Part shown: positions 51,843-60,445 of the stretch, piece by piece
How positions within the stretch are numbered: the stretch's first letter is position 1
Layout of the letters: every line of letters begins with the position of its first letter
Assembly: GCF_008629695.1 (NCBI RefSeq)
Contig: NZ_VWSH01000001.1
Location: 1,081,990-1,145,989, forward strand
DNA from: Taibaiella lutea
Lineage (GTDB): Bacteria > Bacteroidota > Bacteroidia > Chitinophagales > Chitinophagaceae
Direction of reading: 5' to 3'
Length of the DNA: 64,000 bases
Translations under genes and position numbers: made by a program
The notes under the pieces: generated by a model
Databases searched by the model: none
The model's input: the letters and a program-made list of their open reading frames with translations, nothing else
What the model was told of the DNA's origin: nothing

Positions 51843-53030
51843 ATGAAATACAGATTTCCAACATTTATACTGATTCTAATTTTGAGTTTTGGCTTGTCTT
51901 TGCAATCATCAGCCCAAACATCATCGGCAGATATATTAACAGGTGCAGACAGAACCAAGGAATATCTTCCTTTATTAAAAGGGAAAAGAGTTGTTTTGAT
52001 TGTCAATCAGACTTCTGAAATAAATGGTACGTTATTGCCTGATACTTTATTGAAATTGGGTATAAATGTTGTAAAAATCTTTTCACCTGAACACGGTTTC
52101 AGAGGCAATGCAGATGCGGGTGCTCATGTAAAAAACGGCATCGATGCACAAACCGGCCTGCAGGTCATTTCCTTATATGGCGACAATAAAAAGCCAAAAG
52201 CAGAGCAATTAAAAGACATAGACATCTTAGTATATGATTTGCAGGATGTCGGCGCAAGATTTTATACTTACATCTCAACTTTACAGTATGCAATGGAAGC
52301 CTGTGGGGAACAGGGAAAACCAATTATTGTACTTGACAGACCTAATCCCTTAGGTTTTATAATAGATGGCCCTGTACTGGAAAAAAGTAATCAGTCATTT
52401 GTAGGTATGCAATCCATTCCTGTAGTTTATGGCATGACAGCAGGCGAGTATGCAAAAATGTTGATTGGCGAAAAGCGGCTTTCTTCCAAAGCACCGAAAC
52501 TAACTGTAATTCCATGTGATAATTACACACATAAAAGCTTGTATGAACTGCCGGTATCTCCTTCGCCCAATTTAAAAAACATGACGGCCATTTACTTATA
52601 TCCTTCTTTGTGCTTTTTTGAAGGAACGGTAGTAAGCATAGGGCGCGGTACAACTATGCCGTTTCAGCAATTTGGCAATCCGATGTTAAAATCCTACTCT
52701 TATAAATTCATGCCACAAAGCATGACAGGAGCTACTGATCCGCCACTGAAAAACCAGGATTGTTATGGAAAATTAATTGCTGACAATACAAAAGATGCAT
52801 TAAGTGCAATTGACGGTAAAATACAGATAAAGTGGTTGTTGGAGGCTTATAATAATTATCCTGATAAGGAGAAGTTCTTCAACAATTTCTTTATAAAACT
52901 CGCAGGTACAGATAAGCTTCAAAAACAGATACAACAAGGCTTTTCCGAAGATGAAATCCGTAAAGGCTGGGAACCTGATTTAACTAAATTCAAGGTAATC
53001 AGGAAGAAATACTTATTGTACAAAGAATAA
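51843..53030 (+). CDS. Exo-beta-N-acetylmuramidase NamZ-like (DUF1343)
   Basis: About 395 residues from the ATG at 51843 (MKYRFPTFILI), a signal peptide ending SSAQ; the 20 residues upstream are unlikely to be translated. The DUF1343 domain shows VNQTSEINGT, KIFSPEHGFRG, DLQDVGARFYTYISTL, VLDRPNPLG, and SPSPNLKNM with YPSLCFFEGTVVSIGRGTT. NamZ removes N-acetylmuramic acid from the non-reducing end of peptidoglycan fragments during cell-wall recycling. It belongs to the same recycling theme as the LD-carboxypeptidase at 21550, but is not linked to it. Confidence 0.88.
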   Translation: MKYRFPTFILILILSFGLSLQSSAQTSSADILTGADRTKEYLPLLKGKRVVLIVNQTSEINGTLLPDTLLKLGINVVKIFSPEHGFRGNADAGAHVKNGIDAQTGLQVISLYGDNKKPKAEQLKDIDILVYDLQDVGARFYTYISTLQYAMEACGEQGKPIIVLDRPNPLGFIIDGPVLEKSNQSFVGMQSIPVVYGMTAGEYAKMLIGEKRLSSKAPKLTVIPCDNYTHKSLYELPVSPSPNLKNMTAIYLYPSLCFFEGTVVSIGRGTTMPFQQFGNPMLKSYSYKFMPQSMTGATDPPLKNQDCYGKLIADNTKDALSAIDGKIQIKWLLEAYNNYPDKEKFFNNFFIKLAGTDKLQKQIQQGFSEDEIRKGWEPDLTKFKVIRKKYLLYKE

Positions 53031-53041
53031 TATTGCTTCAA

Positions 53042-53710
53042 TTATTCTTGTAACAATGCATCTATATCTTCAATTGCCCTTTCAGCATCTAATGCAATGG
53101 TACCATTATACAAACCCCTGATATGGCCATCTTTGTCAACTAACACTATATTTTCTGTATGCAGGAATTCCGTTGAATCTTTACTTAATCCGTTTGCCTC
53201 CTCCACAAAATAACTTTTACGTGCAAGGTTATAAATCTCTGTGGCTTTTCCTGTAAGCAATTCCCATTGCGGCGTATGGATATCATTGGCATCTGCATAC
53301 GCTTTCAGCTTAGCAACACTATCTATTTCAGGCGTTACGCTATGAGACAAAAATAATACACGGGGATTGCCTTCAAAATGCTGATAAATTTTCTTAATAT
53401 TATTTGTCATTTTGGGACAAATACCTTTGCATGTCGTAAAGAAAAAATTAGCCAGGTAAATCTTTCCTTTTAGATCTTCCGATGAAAAAGTCCGGCCGTA
53501 CTGATTTGTAAAACGAAAAGGAGCAATATGGTTTAAATTATTTTTTGCCTGCGCATCTATTTTCCAGATAGGTGTATAACTCGCATCTGTGTAGAATGGA
53601 ACTTTGTATTCCGCAGTATTACTGCATGCCAACAACAAACTACTTAGCAGGCTTAGCATAAGCATCTTCCCGCCATACTGAAGCACAGTTTTTTTTACCG
53701 ATGTTACCAT
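53042..53710 (-). CDS. SCO1/SenC-family copper/thioredoxin-like lipoprotein
   Basis: About 222 residues from the ATG at 53710 (MVTSVKK); starts at 53734 and 53665 are also possible because the frame overlaps the preceding gene. A lipobox LLLAC is followed by an SCO thioredoxin fold: the copper-binding pair in FFFTTCKGICPKM (Cys-x3-Cys) and the His in EFLHTENIVLVDKDG. SCO proteins deliver copper to cytochrome oxidase or act in redox defence. Last gene of the ECF-sigma operon; a 12-bp gap separates it from convergent namZ. Confidence 0.88.
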   Translation of the reverse strand: MVTSVKKTVLQYGGKMLMLSLLSSLLLACSNTAEYKVPFYTDASYTPIWKIDAQAKNNLNHIAPFRFTNQYGRTFSSEDLKGKIYLANFFFTTCKGICPKMTNNIKKIYQHFEGNPRVLFLSHSVTPEIDSVAKLKAYADANDIHTPQWELLTGKATEIYNLARKSYFVEEANGLSKDSTEFLHTENIVLVDKDGHIRGLYNGTIALDAERAIEDIDALLQE

Positions 53711-54230
53711 ATTGTCTTCCGTTATGTGTTTCATAGTTGATCATTAAATTACCGGAATCATTCCATTCACGTTGCAGGCCTTCTTCCTGGCCGTTTTTAT
53801 AAGTTTTATCCTGAAATAACCTGCCCGATTCAAACCATCGTTTCTGGATGCCTTCGTAGTTTCCATTTACAAAATGATACATGAACTTCCGGTTTCCATC
53901 AAGCCAAAAACCGCTGTGTACACCGGTTTTAAAGTTTTCTTTGTAAAAACGTTTTTCCATAATGCGGCCATTCTCATACCATTTTATAACAGCGCCATCT
54001 TGTTTACCATCTTTATAGAATCCTGAAAATAAGCTGTCATGGCTATTTACAGCCAAAGTGTACAAATGCCCGCTAAACGCCTTATCGTCTTTAAAAACAA
54101 TGCCATTTTTGGTTTCAAGTCTTACGCTATCCGTATTATAGCTCAAAGTTGGCGCAGTGAAATTGCAACTTTGAGCTATAATAAATAACAGAACAAAAAG
54201 GCTATTGTGTAACCGTACCCGGTGTTCCAT
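53640..54230 (-). CDS. MORN/YwqK-like repeat lipoprotein
   Basis: About 196 residues from the ATG at 54230 (MEHRVRLHNS); an ATG five codons earlier is possible. A type II signal peptide (LFIIAQSC) leads to a series of MORN-type repeats built on G-x-W/F-x-DG (GFYKDGKQDGAVIKWYENGRIM, GVHSGFWLDGNRKF, GNYEGIQKRWFESGRLF, GQEEGLQREWNDSGNLM), as in toxin-antitoxin YwqK-like proteins. The C-terminus overlaps the start of the SCO1-like gene and the N-terminus overlaps the YHYH gene, indicating coupled translation. Role unknown. Confidence 0.8.
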   Translation of the reverse strand: MEHRVRLHNSLFVLLFIIAQSCNFTAPTLSYNTDSVRLETKNGIVFKDDKAFSGHLYTLAVNSHDSLFSGFYKDGKQDGAVIKWYENGRIMEKRFYKENFKTGVHSGFWLDGNRKFMYHFVNGNYEGIQKRWFESGRLFQDKTYKNGQEEGLQREWNDSGNLMINYETHNGRQYGNIGKKNCASVWREDAYAKPAK

Positions 54231-54972
54231 AAAATCCATTTCCATTTAAATAAGGATCGGCCGCAGTAATATGATAGTGGTAAATACCATTTGGGTAATC
54301 TGCTGTAACGCTGGTGTGGCCATGATATTCATCCAGGTTATCATTGGTGATAGTTGTTCCGTTTTCAGTCGGGCCATACACAGGAAAACCATCTAATAAA
54401 AAGCCCAATAAAGCATCTTTTCCCTTATTAGCAGTAAGCCAGGTAGGTTCAACATGATAATGATATTGTCCTTCCTGTTGCGGGTGGCCGCCGTATTGGT
54501 CAAAACCATTTACTTCATTGGTCAGTGGCGCTCTTTGTGCGGCATACTGATTGAAGAAAGGAACACCATTCAGGGCAATACCAATGGGGCCAAGCGGTGT
54601 TGCAGTTTTGGAACTTGCTTCTGCAGGATGCATCGGTATGCGGAAAGTAAGGTCGCTTTCTGCAATCTTATTAGGGTTTTGGCTCCAGTTTGAATTACTG
54701 CCGTTATAGGCTTCCCACAAAGTGGATTCCCATTGGGTTCCTTTGTAATAGGGCGATTTATGATCAGGCAAGTCTTTTGTAGTGATTACCACATAATCGC
54801 CATCTTTCGTTACGCTGGTAGCGCCATAAATGCGCTTATAGATTGCCAGTTCATCAGTGGGATCAGTGTTTGGATCCGGATCTTTTTTGTCCTTATGGCA
54901 TGCCGAAAGTGTAAAGATACTACTGCAAAAACTCAGTAGCATAAAGGATTTAAGCGTTTTCTGAATAATCAT
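54202..54972 (-). CDS. YHYH-domain lipoprotein
   Basis: A 256-residue lipoprotein (SIFTLSAC signal) with an Asp/Pro-rich linker and a YHYH domain. The motif occurs twice (QYHYHVEP and IYHYHITA), with GIALNGVPFFNQYAA and GFLLDGFPVYGP, typical of this family of unknown function, whose histidine clusters suggest metal binding. It sits between the Spy-like gene and the MORN-like gene in the ECF-sigma operon. The metal idea agrees with the SCO1-like neighbour (inference). Confidence 0.85.
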   Translation of the reverse strand: MIIQKTLKSFMLLSFCSSIFTLSACHKDKKDPDPNTDPTDELAIYKRIYGATSVTKDGDYVVITTKDLPDHKSPYYKGTQWESTLWEAYNGSNSNWSQNPNKIAESDLTFRIPMHPAEASSKTATPLGPIGIALNGVPFFNQYAAQRAPLTNEVNGFDQYGGHPQQEGQYHYHVEPTWLTANKGKDALLGFLLDGFPVYGPTENGTTITNDNLDEYHGHTSVTADYPNGIYHYHITAADPYLNGNGFYGTPGTVTQ

Positions 54973-55002
54973 TTTGTGTTTTTTATTTTGTTGAGAATTG
55001 AA

Positions 55003-55488
55003 TTAAGGTCGGTCTTCCGGTGGCGGCATTCTGTTTGGCGGCGGTTGCATTACCTGCATTAACTGCGGAACAAGAATGCTGAATTTACTTTTTTGCTCAG
55101 GGCTGCAGATTGATTTTAGCTGTTCAAAATGCTGATAGGTATATTTTATCTTCAAACGAAAAAGGCTGTCTATTCTGCTTTCAAGCATTTGCTGAGTATC
55201 AATATTGTTACCTTCTTTTGTCAGATAACTAAAATATTCGCTGAACGGCGCTTTCATAGCTTCATCCAAATCCATCATTTGCTGATGATGCCGGGATTTT
55301 AACTGATTAAAGGTTTGAATCTGGTCAGGCGTTAATTGTAAAGTCTTTATAACGTTTTCGTCAAATGCAGGCCTGCCGTGATGTCTGTCATGAGTATCTC
55401 CTTTTGTAAATAACAGCAAGCCCAAAGTGACAATATTCATCAGGAATAGCAATGCCAGGACACACCACAATAATGTCTGCTTTTTCAT
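55003..55488 (-). CDS. Spy/CnrR-like periplasmic stress or metal-sensor protein
   Basis: A 161-residue protein with an N-terminal membrane anchor (~8-30) and an alpha-helical periplasmic part: HDRHHGRPAFDENVIKTLQLTPDQIQTFNQLKSRHHQQMMDLDEAMKAP (abbreviated), with the LTxxQ-like LTPDQIQ motif typical of Spy/CpxP and the heavy-metal resistance protein CnrR/periplasmic sensor group. The His-rich start (HDRHHGR) could bind metal. A Pro-rich tail (PPPNRMPPPEDRP) ends it. It starts 1 bp after the putative anti-sigma gene, so it may be a third component of the sigma-factor switch. Confidence 0.8.
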   Translation of the reverse strand: MKKQTLLWCVLALLFLMNIVTLGLLLFTKGDTHDRHHGRPAFDENVIKTLQLTPDQIQTFNQLKSRHHQQMMDLDEAMKAPFSEYFSYLTKEGNNIDTQQMLESRIDSLFRLKIKYTYQHFEQLKSICSPEQKSKFSILVPQLMQVMQPPPNRMPPPEDRP

Positions 55489-55489
55489 A

Positions 55490-55765
55490 TCAGTATATGC
55501 TTAGATTAAATGATTGCAGGTATGCATTATTGGGAACATTGTTTACTTCAGCATTGTTTTTATGCAAACTCCAAAAGACAACGGATGCGTTTATTAAAAC
55601 AAGCGCAGCAACGGCAGCAGCTACCTTTTTCAGTTGATTAAAATGAATAACAGGCATTTGGGGCATTAAAGCTTTACGCAAAACCGAATCATACAAGGAT
55701 GTTGTATCACTTTGCGGTACCTGGTTCCGGAGCTGTTTTAACCTATGTTCAAGATTGTCCATCAT
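55490..55765 (-). CDS. Small membrane protein, probable anti-sigma factor
   Basis: A 91-residue protein: ~45 cytoplasmic residues (LEHRLKQLRNQVPQSDTTSLYDSVLRKAL), one membrane helix (~46-65, KKVAAAVAALVLINASVVFW) and a short periplasmic tail. This topology and its place between an ECF sigma gene (55-bp gap) and a Spy/CnrR-like gene (1-bp gap) suggest an anti-sigma factor. The zinc-binding anti-sigma motif (HxxxCxxC) is absent, so the call rests on topology and context only. Confidence 0.6.
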   Translation of the reverse strand: MMDNLEHRLKQLRNQVPQSDTTSLYDSVLRKALMPQMPVIHFNQLKKVAAAVAALVLINASVVFWSLHKNNAEVNNVPNNAYLQSFNLSIY

Positions 55766-55820
55766 TCTGCGTTTTGAGATTAGACGAACCTGTTTTAATT
55801 TTCCTTCGGGTCAGGACAAA

Positions 55821-56345
55821 TTATTTTTTCATTTTTTTTCTGAGGTTGGCTTTCGCGCGTTGTGTAAGCGATTCGACGGCTTTGGAAGAGAGATTCATTA
55901 TCGCAGCTGTCTCATTTATACTTAATTCCTGAATTTGTGTAAGTATCAGTGCTGTCTTTTGTTGAGGCAAAAGTTTGTCGATAGTATTATGAAGGAGATT
56001 CAGGTCTTCGTCTGAATAAGGAGCATTATCAGAAGTACCGGCCGGATGAAAAAAATGAGTAAACAAAGCAAGGCGTTTTCTTGCTTTTAAATATTTCAAT
56101 TTATCCAGGCATTTATTAACGGCTATGCGATAGAGCCAGGTAGAAAATGAGGAATTGGATTTAAATGTAGATGCACGTTTATAGACTGTTACAAATATCT
56201 CCTGTAAAACATCTTCTGCGTCTTCCTTATTCTGAAGATAATAAAATGAAAGCTTATAAATATCGTCTTTGAATTTGTGGTACAATTCATTAAAGGCTCG
56301 TTCATCGCCTTTTGCAACAAGACCGATTAATGTTTCGTTATTCAC
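55821..56345 (-). CDS. ECF-family RNA polymerase sigma factor
   Basis: A 174-residue sigma factor with region 2 (~10-85: FNELYHKFKDDIYKLSFYYLQNKEDAEDVLQEIFV, ending STWLYRIAVNKCLDKLK) and region 4 (~115-170: LLPQQKTALILTQIQELSINETAAIMNLSSKAVESLTQRAKANLRKKM, abbreviated). The start codon is GTG. It heads an apparent operon of sigma, membrane protein, Spy-like, YHYH, MORN-like and SCO1-like genes, so it probably directs its own operon in response to an envelope or metal signal (inference). Confidence 0.94.
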   Translation of the reverse strand: MNNETLIGLVAKGDERAFNELYHKFKDDIYKLSFYYLQNKEDAEDVLQEIFVTVYKRASTFKSNSSFSTWLYRIAVNKCLDKLKYLKARKRLALFTHFFHPAGTSDNAPYSDEDLNLLHNTIDKLLPQQKTALILTQIQELSINETAAIMNLSSKAVESLTQRAKANLRKKMKK

Positions 56346-56430
56346 AGAAATGAAGGTGTATTTATTTCAATTTCCGTGTCAAGATATTAATTTGTTTTGA
56401 AGAAAATAATTTTAGCCTTCGCACCACAAA

Positions 56431-56796
56431 TTAATATTGCCCTGTACTTAATAACACAAGCGTGCATGCCTCCATCGTTTCAATCCCTTCTCCTTCGGCT
56501 ATCCTCTCTAATTCTATATTTTCCGTACCCGGATTGAAGATGATACGTTTGGGCTTTAAAGAAAGAATATAATCATAATACGCTTCCTGCCTTGATGGGT
56601 TAATATATAAAGTCACTGTATCAACATTTTCAAATGCTTCCATCTTTTTATCGAAGTTCACATCCATAACTTTTCCTGACGTTTTTCCTATTGCCACTAC
56701 GTCATGTTCATGTTTACGCAAGGATTTAATGGCCATATTCGCATAGCGTGAAGGCTCTTCAGATGCGCCAATCACAAGTGTTTTCTTATTTGTCAT
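56431..56796 (-). CDS. CoA-binding domain protein
   Basis: A 121-residue protein with a Rossmann fold of the CoA-binding (succinyl-CoA-synthetase alpha-like) type: KTLVIGASEEPSRYANMAIKSLRKHEHDVVAIG (abbreviated), ending IFNPGTENIELERIAEGEGIETMEACTLVLL. Members bind CoA and often act as small regulators or remnants of acyl-CoA ligases. It is 31 bp upstream of the Kef antiporter stop codon; they share a strand, and it follows the Kef gene. Confidence 0.85.
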   Translation of the reverse strand: MTNKKTLVIGASEEPSRYANMAIKSLRKHEHDVVAIGKTSGKVMDVNFDKKMEAFENVDTVTLYINPSRQEAYYDYILSLKPKRIIFNPGTENIELERIAEGEGIETMEACTLVLLSTGQY

Positions 56797-56827
56797 TTTA
56801 TTAGGTATTTACTTCCCTGAAAACCGC

Positions 56828-58720
56828 CTACACCTCTTCTTCTTCTGTTTCATCTTTCAGACGCAACGTTGTCATGTCTTTTCCTGTATGGGTGTGAATC
56901 GGCTTTTCGTGAATGTCATTTTGTATAATGGTTTCCAATTCCTGAATCCTTTTGCGAAGCACATTGATATATTTCTTTTTATCATGACGCGCTGCTGCCA
57001 TTTTCTTCAATGATTTTTCATCGTGCTCCAAAAACAAATCATGCGCGCGTTGCGCAGTATAGGCCCTCACTCCCATAATTTTCAGCGCTTCCGTTCCTGC
57101 TCTTAATGAAGAATCGACCGTTTCCCTGAAAACATGCAACACACCGGCGTCCATTAATTCATAGGTATCATTCAAACCATGCGCCCTTGTTATAATGTGC
57201 ATGTTTGGAAAATGCTTTTTGACAATATTCACCAATTTCAAAACCTGTGCACTATCATCCAGCGCAATGACAATAAGCTTGGCTTTATCAGCACCGGCAG
57301 CCTTCAAAAGATCTATTCTAAGCGCATCTCCATAATAAACTTTAATGCCTATTTTACGAAGTGAATCAACACGGTCGCTATTGGCATCCAGTACGGTTGT
57401 TTCAATTCCGTTTGCTTTTAAAAAGCGACCCGTTACGCTTCCAAAACGTCCGTAACCTGCAATAATTACAGCATTGTTCTCCTCAATGGTATCATGTTCT
57501 CTTGTTCTTTTGGGAAGTTTTTTTACAACCCTTGGCAATAGAAATTTCTCCATTATCAGCATCAATATAGGCGACATGGCCATACTCGCTGCTACTACAA
57601 CATTCAGGATATTAAAAAGTTCTTGATTGAAGATGTAAAGGTCTTTGGCAAAGGAAAAAAGTACGAATGCGAATTCACCGACCTGCGCCAGTGCAAATGC
57701 AAATATCATAAACTGGTCCACGCGCAACTTGAATATTCTGCTGAGCAAAGCGAGTATTGCCAGTTTACATAACATCACGCCGATTACGATTTCCGCAATC
57801 AGAAAAGGTTTTTTAGCTATTAAATCAAAATCGATGGACGCACCTACCGCAATAAAAAACAGGCCCAGTAACAATCCTTTGAACGGCTCAATATCACTTT
57901 CCAATTCATGCCGGTATTCACTATTTGCAAGAACAACACCGGCCAAAAAAGCGCCCAATGCCGGACTCAATCCCACCAATGTCATCAATACCGTGATGGC
58001 AACGATAAGCAATAAAGCTGCCGCACTGAATAATTCCCGCAGGTTTGTTGCCGCTACCATTTGAAAAATGGGCCGGCTTAAATATTTACCGCCGACAATA
58101 ATACTTACTACGGCACCCAATACCACTAATGTTTTACCCCATTGCGGCAAATGCTCTGTTAATGTTGCATGCGTCTGATGCACGTTTACAGCTACTTTGT
58201 CCGGGCTTAACAAAGGCAGCAATGCCAATATGGGTATTACTGCAATATCCTGAAAAAGCAAGACAGAAAATGCATTTCGACCGGCGGAAGTCTGAAGCCA
58301 GTTTCTTTCCGTCATGGTTTGCAATACGATAGCTGTTGAAGACATGGAAAAAATCAGCCCTATAGATAGTGACTGGTTAAAGTCTAAACCGACAATTTTA
58401 TACGCTATAAATCCGACAATCAATGTTGTGATAATAACCTGTAATCCTCCAAGACCCAATATAGAACTGCGCCATCGCCAAAGCAATTGTGGTTCTACCT
58501 CCAGGCCGATAAGAAAAAGCATCATCACTACGCCAAATTCAGCAAAGTGCATAATGTCGGCGCTTTGCTCTCCTATTAAAGCCAGTGCAGACGGGCCGAT
58601 TATCATACCCGCAAGCAAATAACCCAAAACGCTTCCTAAACCCAATCGTTTGGATATAGGAACAAGTATAACTGCAGAGCCGAGATAAATTAATGCATGA
58701 AAGAAAAATTGTGAATCCAT
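56828..58720 (-). CDS. Kef-type potassium/proton antiporter with RCK domain
   Basis: A 630-residue CPA2 transporter: ~12-13 membrane helices (1-400, LGSVLGYLLAGMIIGPSAL, LFLIGLEVEPQLLWRW, GLSPALGAFLAGVVLAN, LAQVGEFAFVLF) followed by a TrkA-N/RCK NAD-binding domain (~415-530, IIAGYGRFGSVTGRFLKANG) and a charged helical tail. It matches KefB/KefC. Kef proteins release potassium with proton uptake when electrophiles deplete glutathione. An adjacent KefF-like oxidoreductase gene (8-bp gap) strengthens the assignment; whether glutathione gates it in this organism is unknown. Confidence 0.93.
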   Translation of the reverse strand: MDSQFFFHALIYLGSAVILVPISKRLGLGSVLGYLLAGMIIGPSALALIGEQSADIMHFAEFGVVMMLFLIGLEVEPQLLWRWRSSILGLGGLQVIITTLIVGFIAYKIVGLDFNQSLSIGLIFSMSSTAIVLQTMTERNWLQTSAGRNAFSVLLFQDIAVIPILALLPLLSPDKVAVNVHQTHATLTEHLPQWGKTLVVLGAVVSIIVGGKYLSRPIFQMVAATNLRELFSAAALLLIVAITVLMTLVGLSPALGAFLAGVVLANSEYRHELESDIEPFKGLLLGLFFIAVGASIDFDLIAKKPFLIAEIVIGVMLCKLAILALLSRIFKLRVDQFMIFAFALAQVGEFAFVLFSFAKDLYIFNQELFNILNVVVAASMAMSPILMLIMEKFLLPRVVKKLPKRTREHDTIEENNAVIIAGYGRFGSVTGRFLKANGIETTVLDANSDRVDSLRKIGIKVYYGDALRIDLLKAAGADKAKLIVIALDDSAQVLKLVNIVKKHFPNMHIITRAHGLNDTYELMDAGVLHVFRETVDSSLRAGTEALKIMGVRAYTAQRAHDLFLEHDEKSLKKMAAARHDKKKYINVLRKRIQELETIIQNDIHEKPIHTHTGKDMTTLRLKDETEEEEV

Positions 58721-58728
58721 AAGTACAG

Positions 58729-59340
58729 TTATTGATTTAATGCAGGCATTTCCATTTCTAAGAAATCATTCAGGTATTCCAGTCGTTTCAGTTTTTCAAT
58801 ATCGCAATCATCTTTTACAATCATCTGCAATAATGCTTTGAATTTTTTGGCATGCCTGATGGATTCTGTAGCAAAGGCTTTTCCCGATTCATGCAGCACA
58901 TAAGGCGGCAAATAATGCATTCCGCAAACATGAGCCAACTGATTGAATGGTACCAGATACGATGATAACGGATACCTGTTATGTTCATTAGCATGATAAC
59001 TCTCGCGGGTTCCGCTCGTAGTCAGTGAATTGAAAATAATTTTACCTTTTAATTTATTGCCCTCTTTTCCGTAAGCCCAGCCATGTGTAAATACCATGTC
59101 CAGATACTGCTTCATAAGCGCCGGCGTGCTATACCAATAAAAAGGATGTTGCAAGACGATTACATCACTCTCCTCCAGATAATGCTGCTCTGTTTTCGTA
59201 TTTATATGAAACCTCGGGTACAATTCATAAAGGTCCCGTACTGTAACTTTGTCCAGTTCATTTGCCACACGAAGCATCCTTACGTTATTTCTCGACTTTT
59301 CTAATGCAGGATGTGCTGTTACCAGAAGTATTTTACCCAT
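58729..59340 (-). CDS. KefF-like NAD(P)H oxidoreductase (flavodoxin fold)
   Basis: About 203 residues from the ATG at 59340 (MGKILLVTAHPALEKSRNN); a TTG two codons upstream is less likely. Flavodoxin-like quinone reductase fold with LLVTAHPALEKS (FMN phosphate loop), DVIVLQHPFYWYSTPALMKQYLDMVF and GKIIFNSLTTSGTRESYH. It belongs to the KefF/NQO group, whose members bind the Kef channel as an ancillary subunit and reduce quinones. Transcribed 8 bp ahead of the Kef antiporter gene, as in E. coli kefFC. Confidence 0.9.
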   Translation of the reverse strand: MGKILLVTAHPALEKSRNNVRMLRVANELDKVTVRDLYELYPRFHINTKTEQHYLEESDVIVLQHPFYWYSTPALMKQYLDMVFTHGWAYGKEGNKLKGKIIFNSLTTSGTRESYHANEHNRYPLSSYLVPFNQLAHVCGMHYLPPYVLHESGKAFATESIRHAKKFKALLQMIVKDDCDIEKLKRLEYLNDFLEMEMPALNQ

Positions 59341-59394
59341 ACTCAAAAGATTTGGCGTTTATTGGAATTAAACAATACCGATCCTTTCAAAAAT

Positions 59395-59422
59395 AAAATA
59401 GTTAATCGAGAATAACTATTTT
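59395..59422. terminator. Inverted repeat upstream of the KefF-like gene
   Basis: AAAATAGTTA and TAACTATTTT form a 10-bp AT-rich stem with an 8-nt loop, in the 271-bp gap between folP and the KefF-like gene. It may be a weak terminator or an operator ~55 bp upstream of the start codon. Confidence 0.4.
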
Positions 59423-59567
59423 AATCCTTTATTGATGCTTTAAATAAAAGATAAATGATTTTGCTTTGTTTTACAATGAACAGGAGATTTTGTTCACCCG
59501 GTTTTCATTAAAATGAATGAAGCAATTAAAAGCAAAAGAAAGTAATAAATTTTATGATAACCAGAAG

Positions 59568-59590
59568 AAAAAAGGTTCCTGAAACTTTTT
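59568..59590 (-). terminator. Putative terminator after folP
   Basis: On the minus strand an AAAAAGTTTC / GGAACCTTTTTT stem with a bulged C ends in a T-run, 22 bp past the folP stop codon. Confidence 0.45.
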
Positions 59591-59611
59591 GAAATCATAC
59601 GGTTTTCAAGC

Positions 59612-60442
59612 TTACACCTCTTTGTAATAAGTAAACAACCGGATGCATTCCATTGCTTCTTTCACATCGTGCACCCGTAAAATTTCTGCACCTTGTTGCA
59701 ATGCCAGCATGTGCAAAGCAGTCGTACCGTTTAATGCATTTTCAGCATTTGTTTTTAATAACTTATAAATCATCGATTTCCTTGAAACACCTGCCAGTAC
59801 CGGCAGCTCAAGTATCTTAAGTGTATGAAGCTCTTTTAACAGGCGAAAGTTATGCTCTGATGTTTTTGCAAAACCAAACCCGGGATCCAGAATAATGTCT
59901 TTAATGCCGGCTTCTTTACAGGCTTTTATTTTCTCAATAAAATACTCCAGTACTTCAAATGTTACATTATCATAATTCGCATTTTGTTGCATTGTCCGGG
60001 GCGTTCCTTTCATATGCATTGCGATATACGGAACATTTAATGAACCGACTGTTGAAAGCATCTGACCGTCCAGATTACCGGCACTGATATCATTTACAAT
60101 ATCGGCTCCGGCCTGCACCGCTTCCGCTGCAACCATAGACCTGTAAGTATCAATAGAAAGAAAACATCCGGGGAAGCTTTTTTTGATGGATTCAATAACA
60201 GGTAAAACCCGGTCTGATTCTTCTGTTTCAGAAATTTCGATGGCACCGGGGCGCGTGCTCAAACCGCCAATATCAATTATTGCCGCACCTGCCTCCATCA
60301 TTTTATCTGCATTATCAACATGTTCAGCGACGCTGTTTTCCCGGCCTTTTGTATAAAACGAATCAGGCGTTATGTTAAGAATACCCATCACAACAGGTTG
60401 TGCGGAAACTAATAACCGGCCTTTACAGTTCAGGTTAAGCAT
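59612..60442 (-). CDS. folP: Dihydropteroate synthase
   Basis: A 276-residue TIM-barrel enzyme with the two pterin-binding signatures, MGILNITPDSFYTKGREN and AAIIDIGGLSTRPGA, then SIDTYRSMVAAEAVQAGADIVNDISAG, LDPGFGFAKTSEHNFRLLKEL and GVSRKSMI. It joins dihydropterin diphosphate and p-aminobenzoate in folate synthesis and is the target of sulfonamides. It follows a malate/lactate-type dehydrogenase gene by 3 bp, an unusual partner. Confidence 0.96.
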   Translation of the reverse strand: MLNLNCKGRLLVSAQPVVMGILNITPDSFYTKGRENSVAEHVDNADKMMEAGAAIIDIGGLSTRPGAIEISETEESDRVLPVIESIKKSFPGCFLSIDTYRSMVAAEAVQAGADIVNDISAGNLDGQMLSTVGSLNVPYIAMHMKGTPRTMQQNANYDNVTFEVLEYFIEKIKACKEAGIKDIILDPGFGFAKTSEHNFRLLKELHTLKILELPVLAGVSRKSMIYKLLKTNAENALNGTTALHMLALQQGAEILRVHDVKEAMECIRLFTYYKEV

Positions 60443-60445
60443 GCT

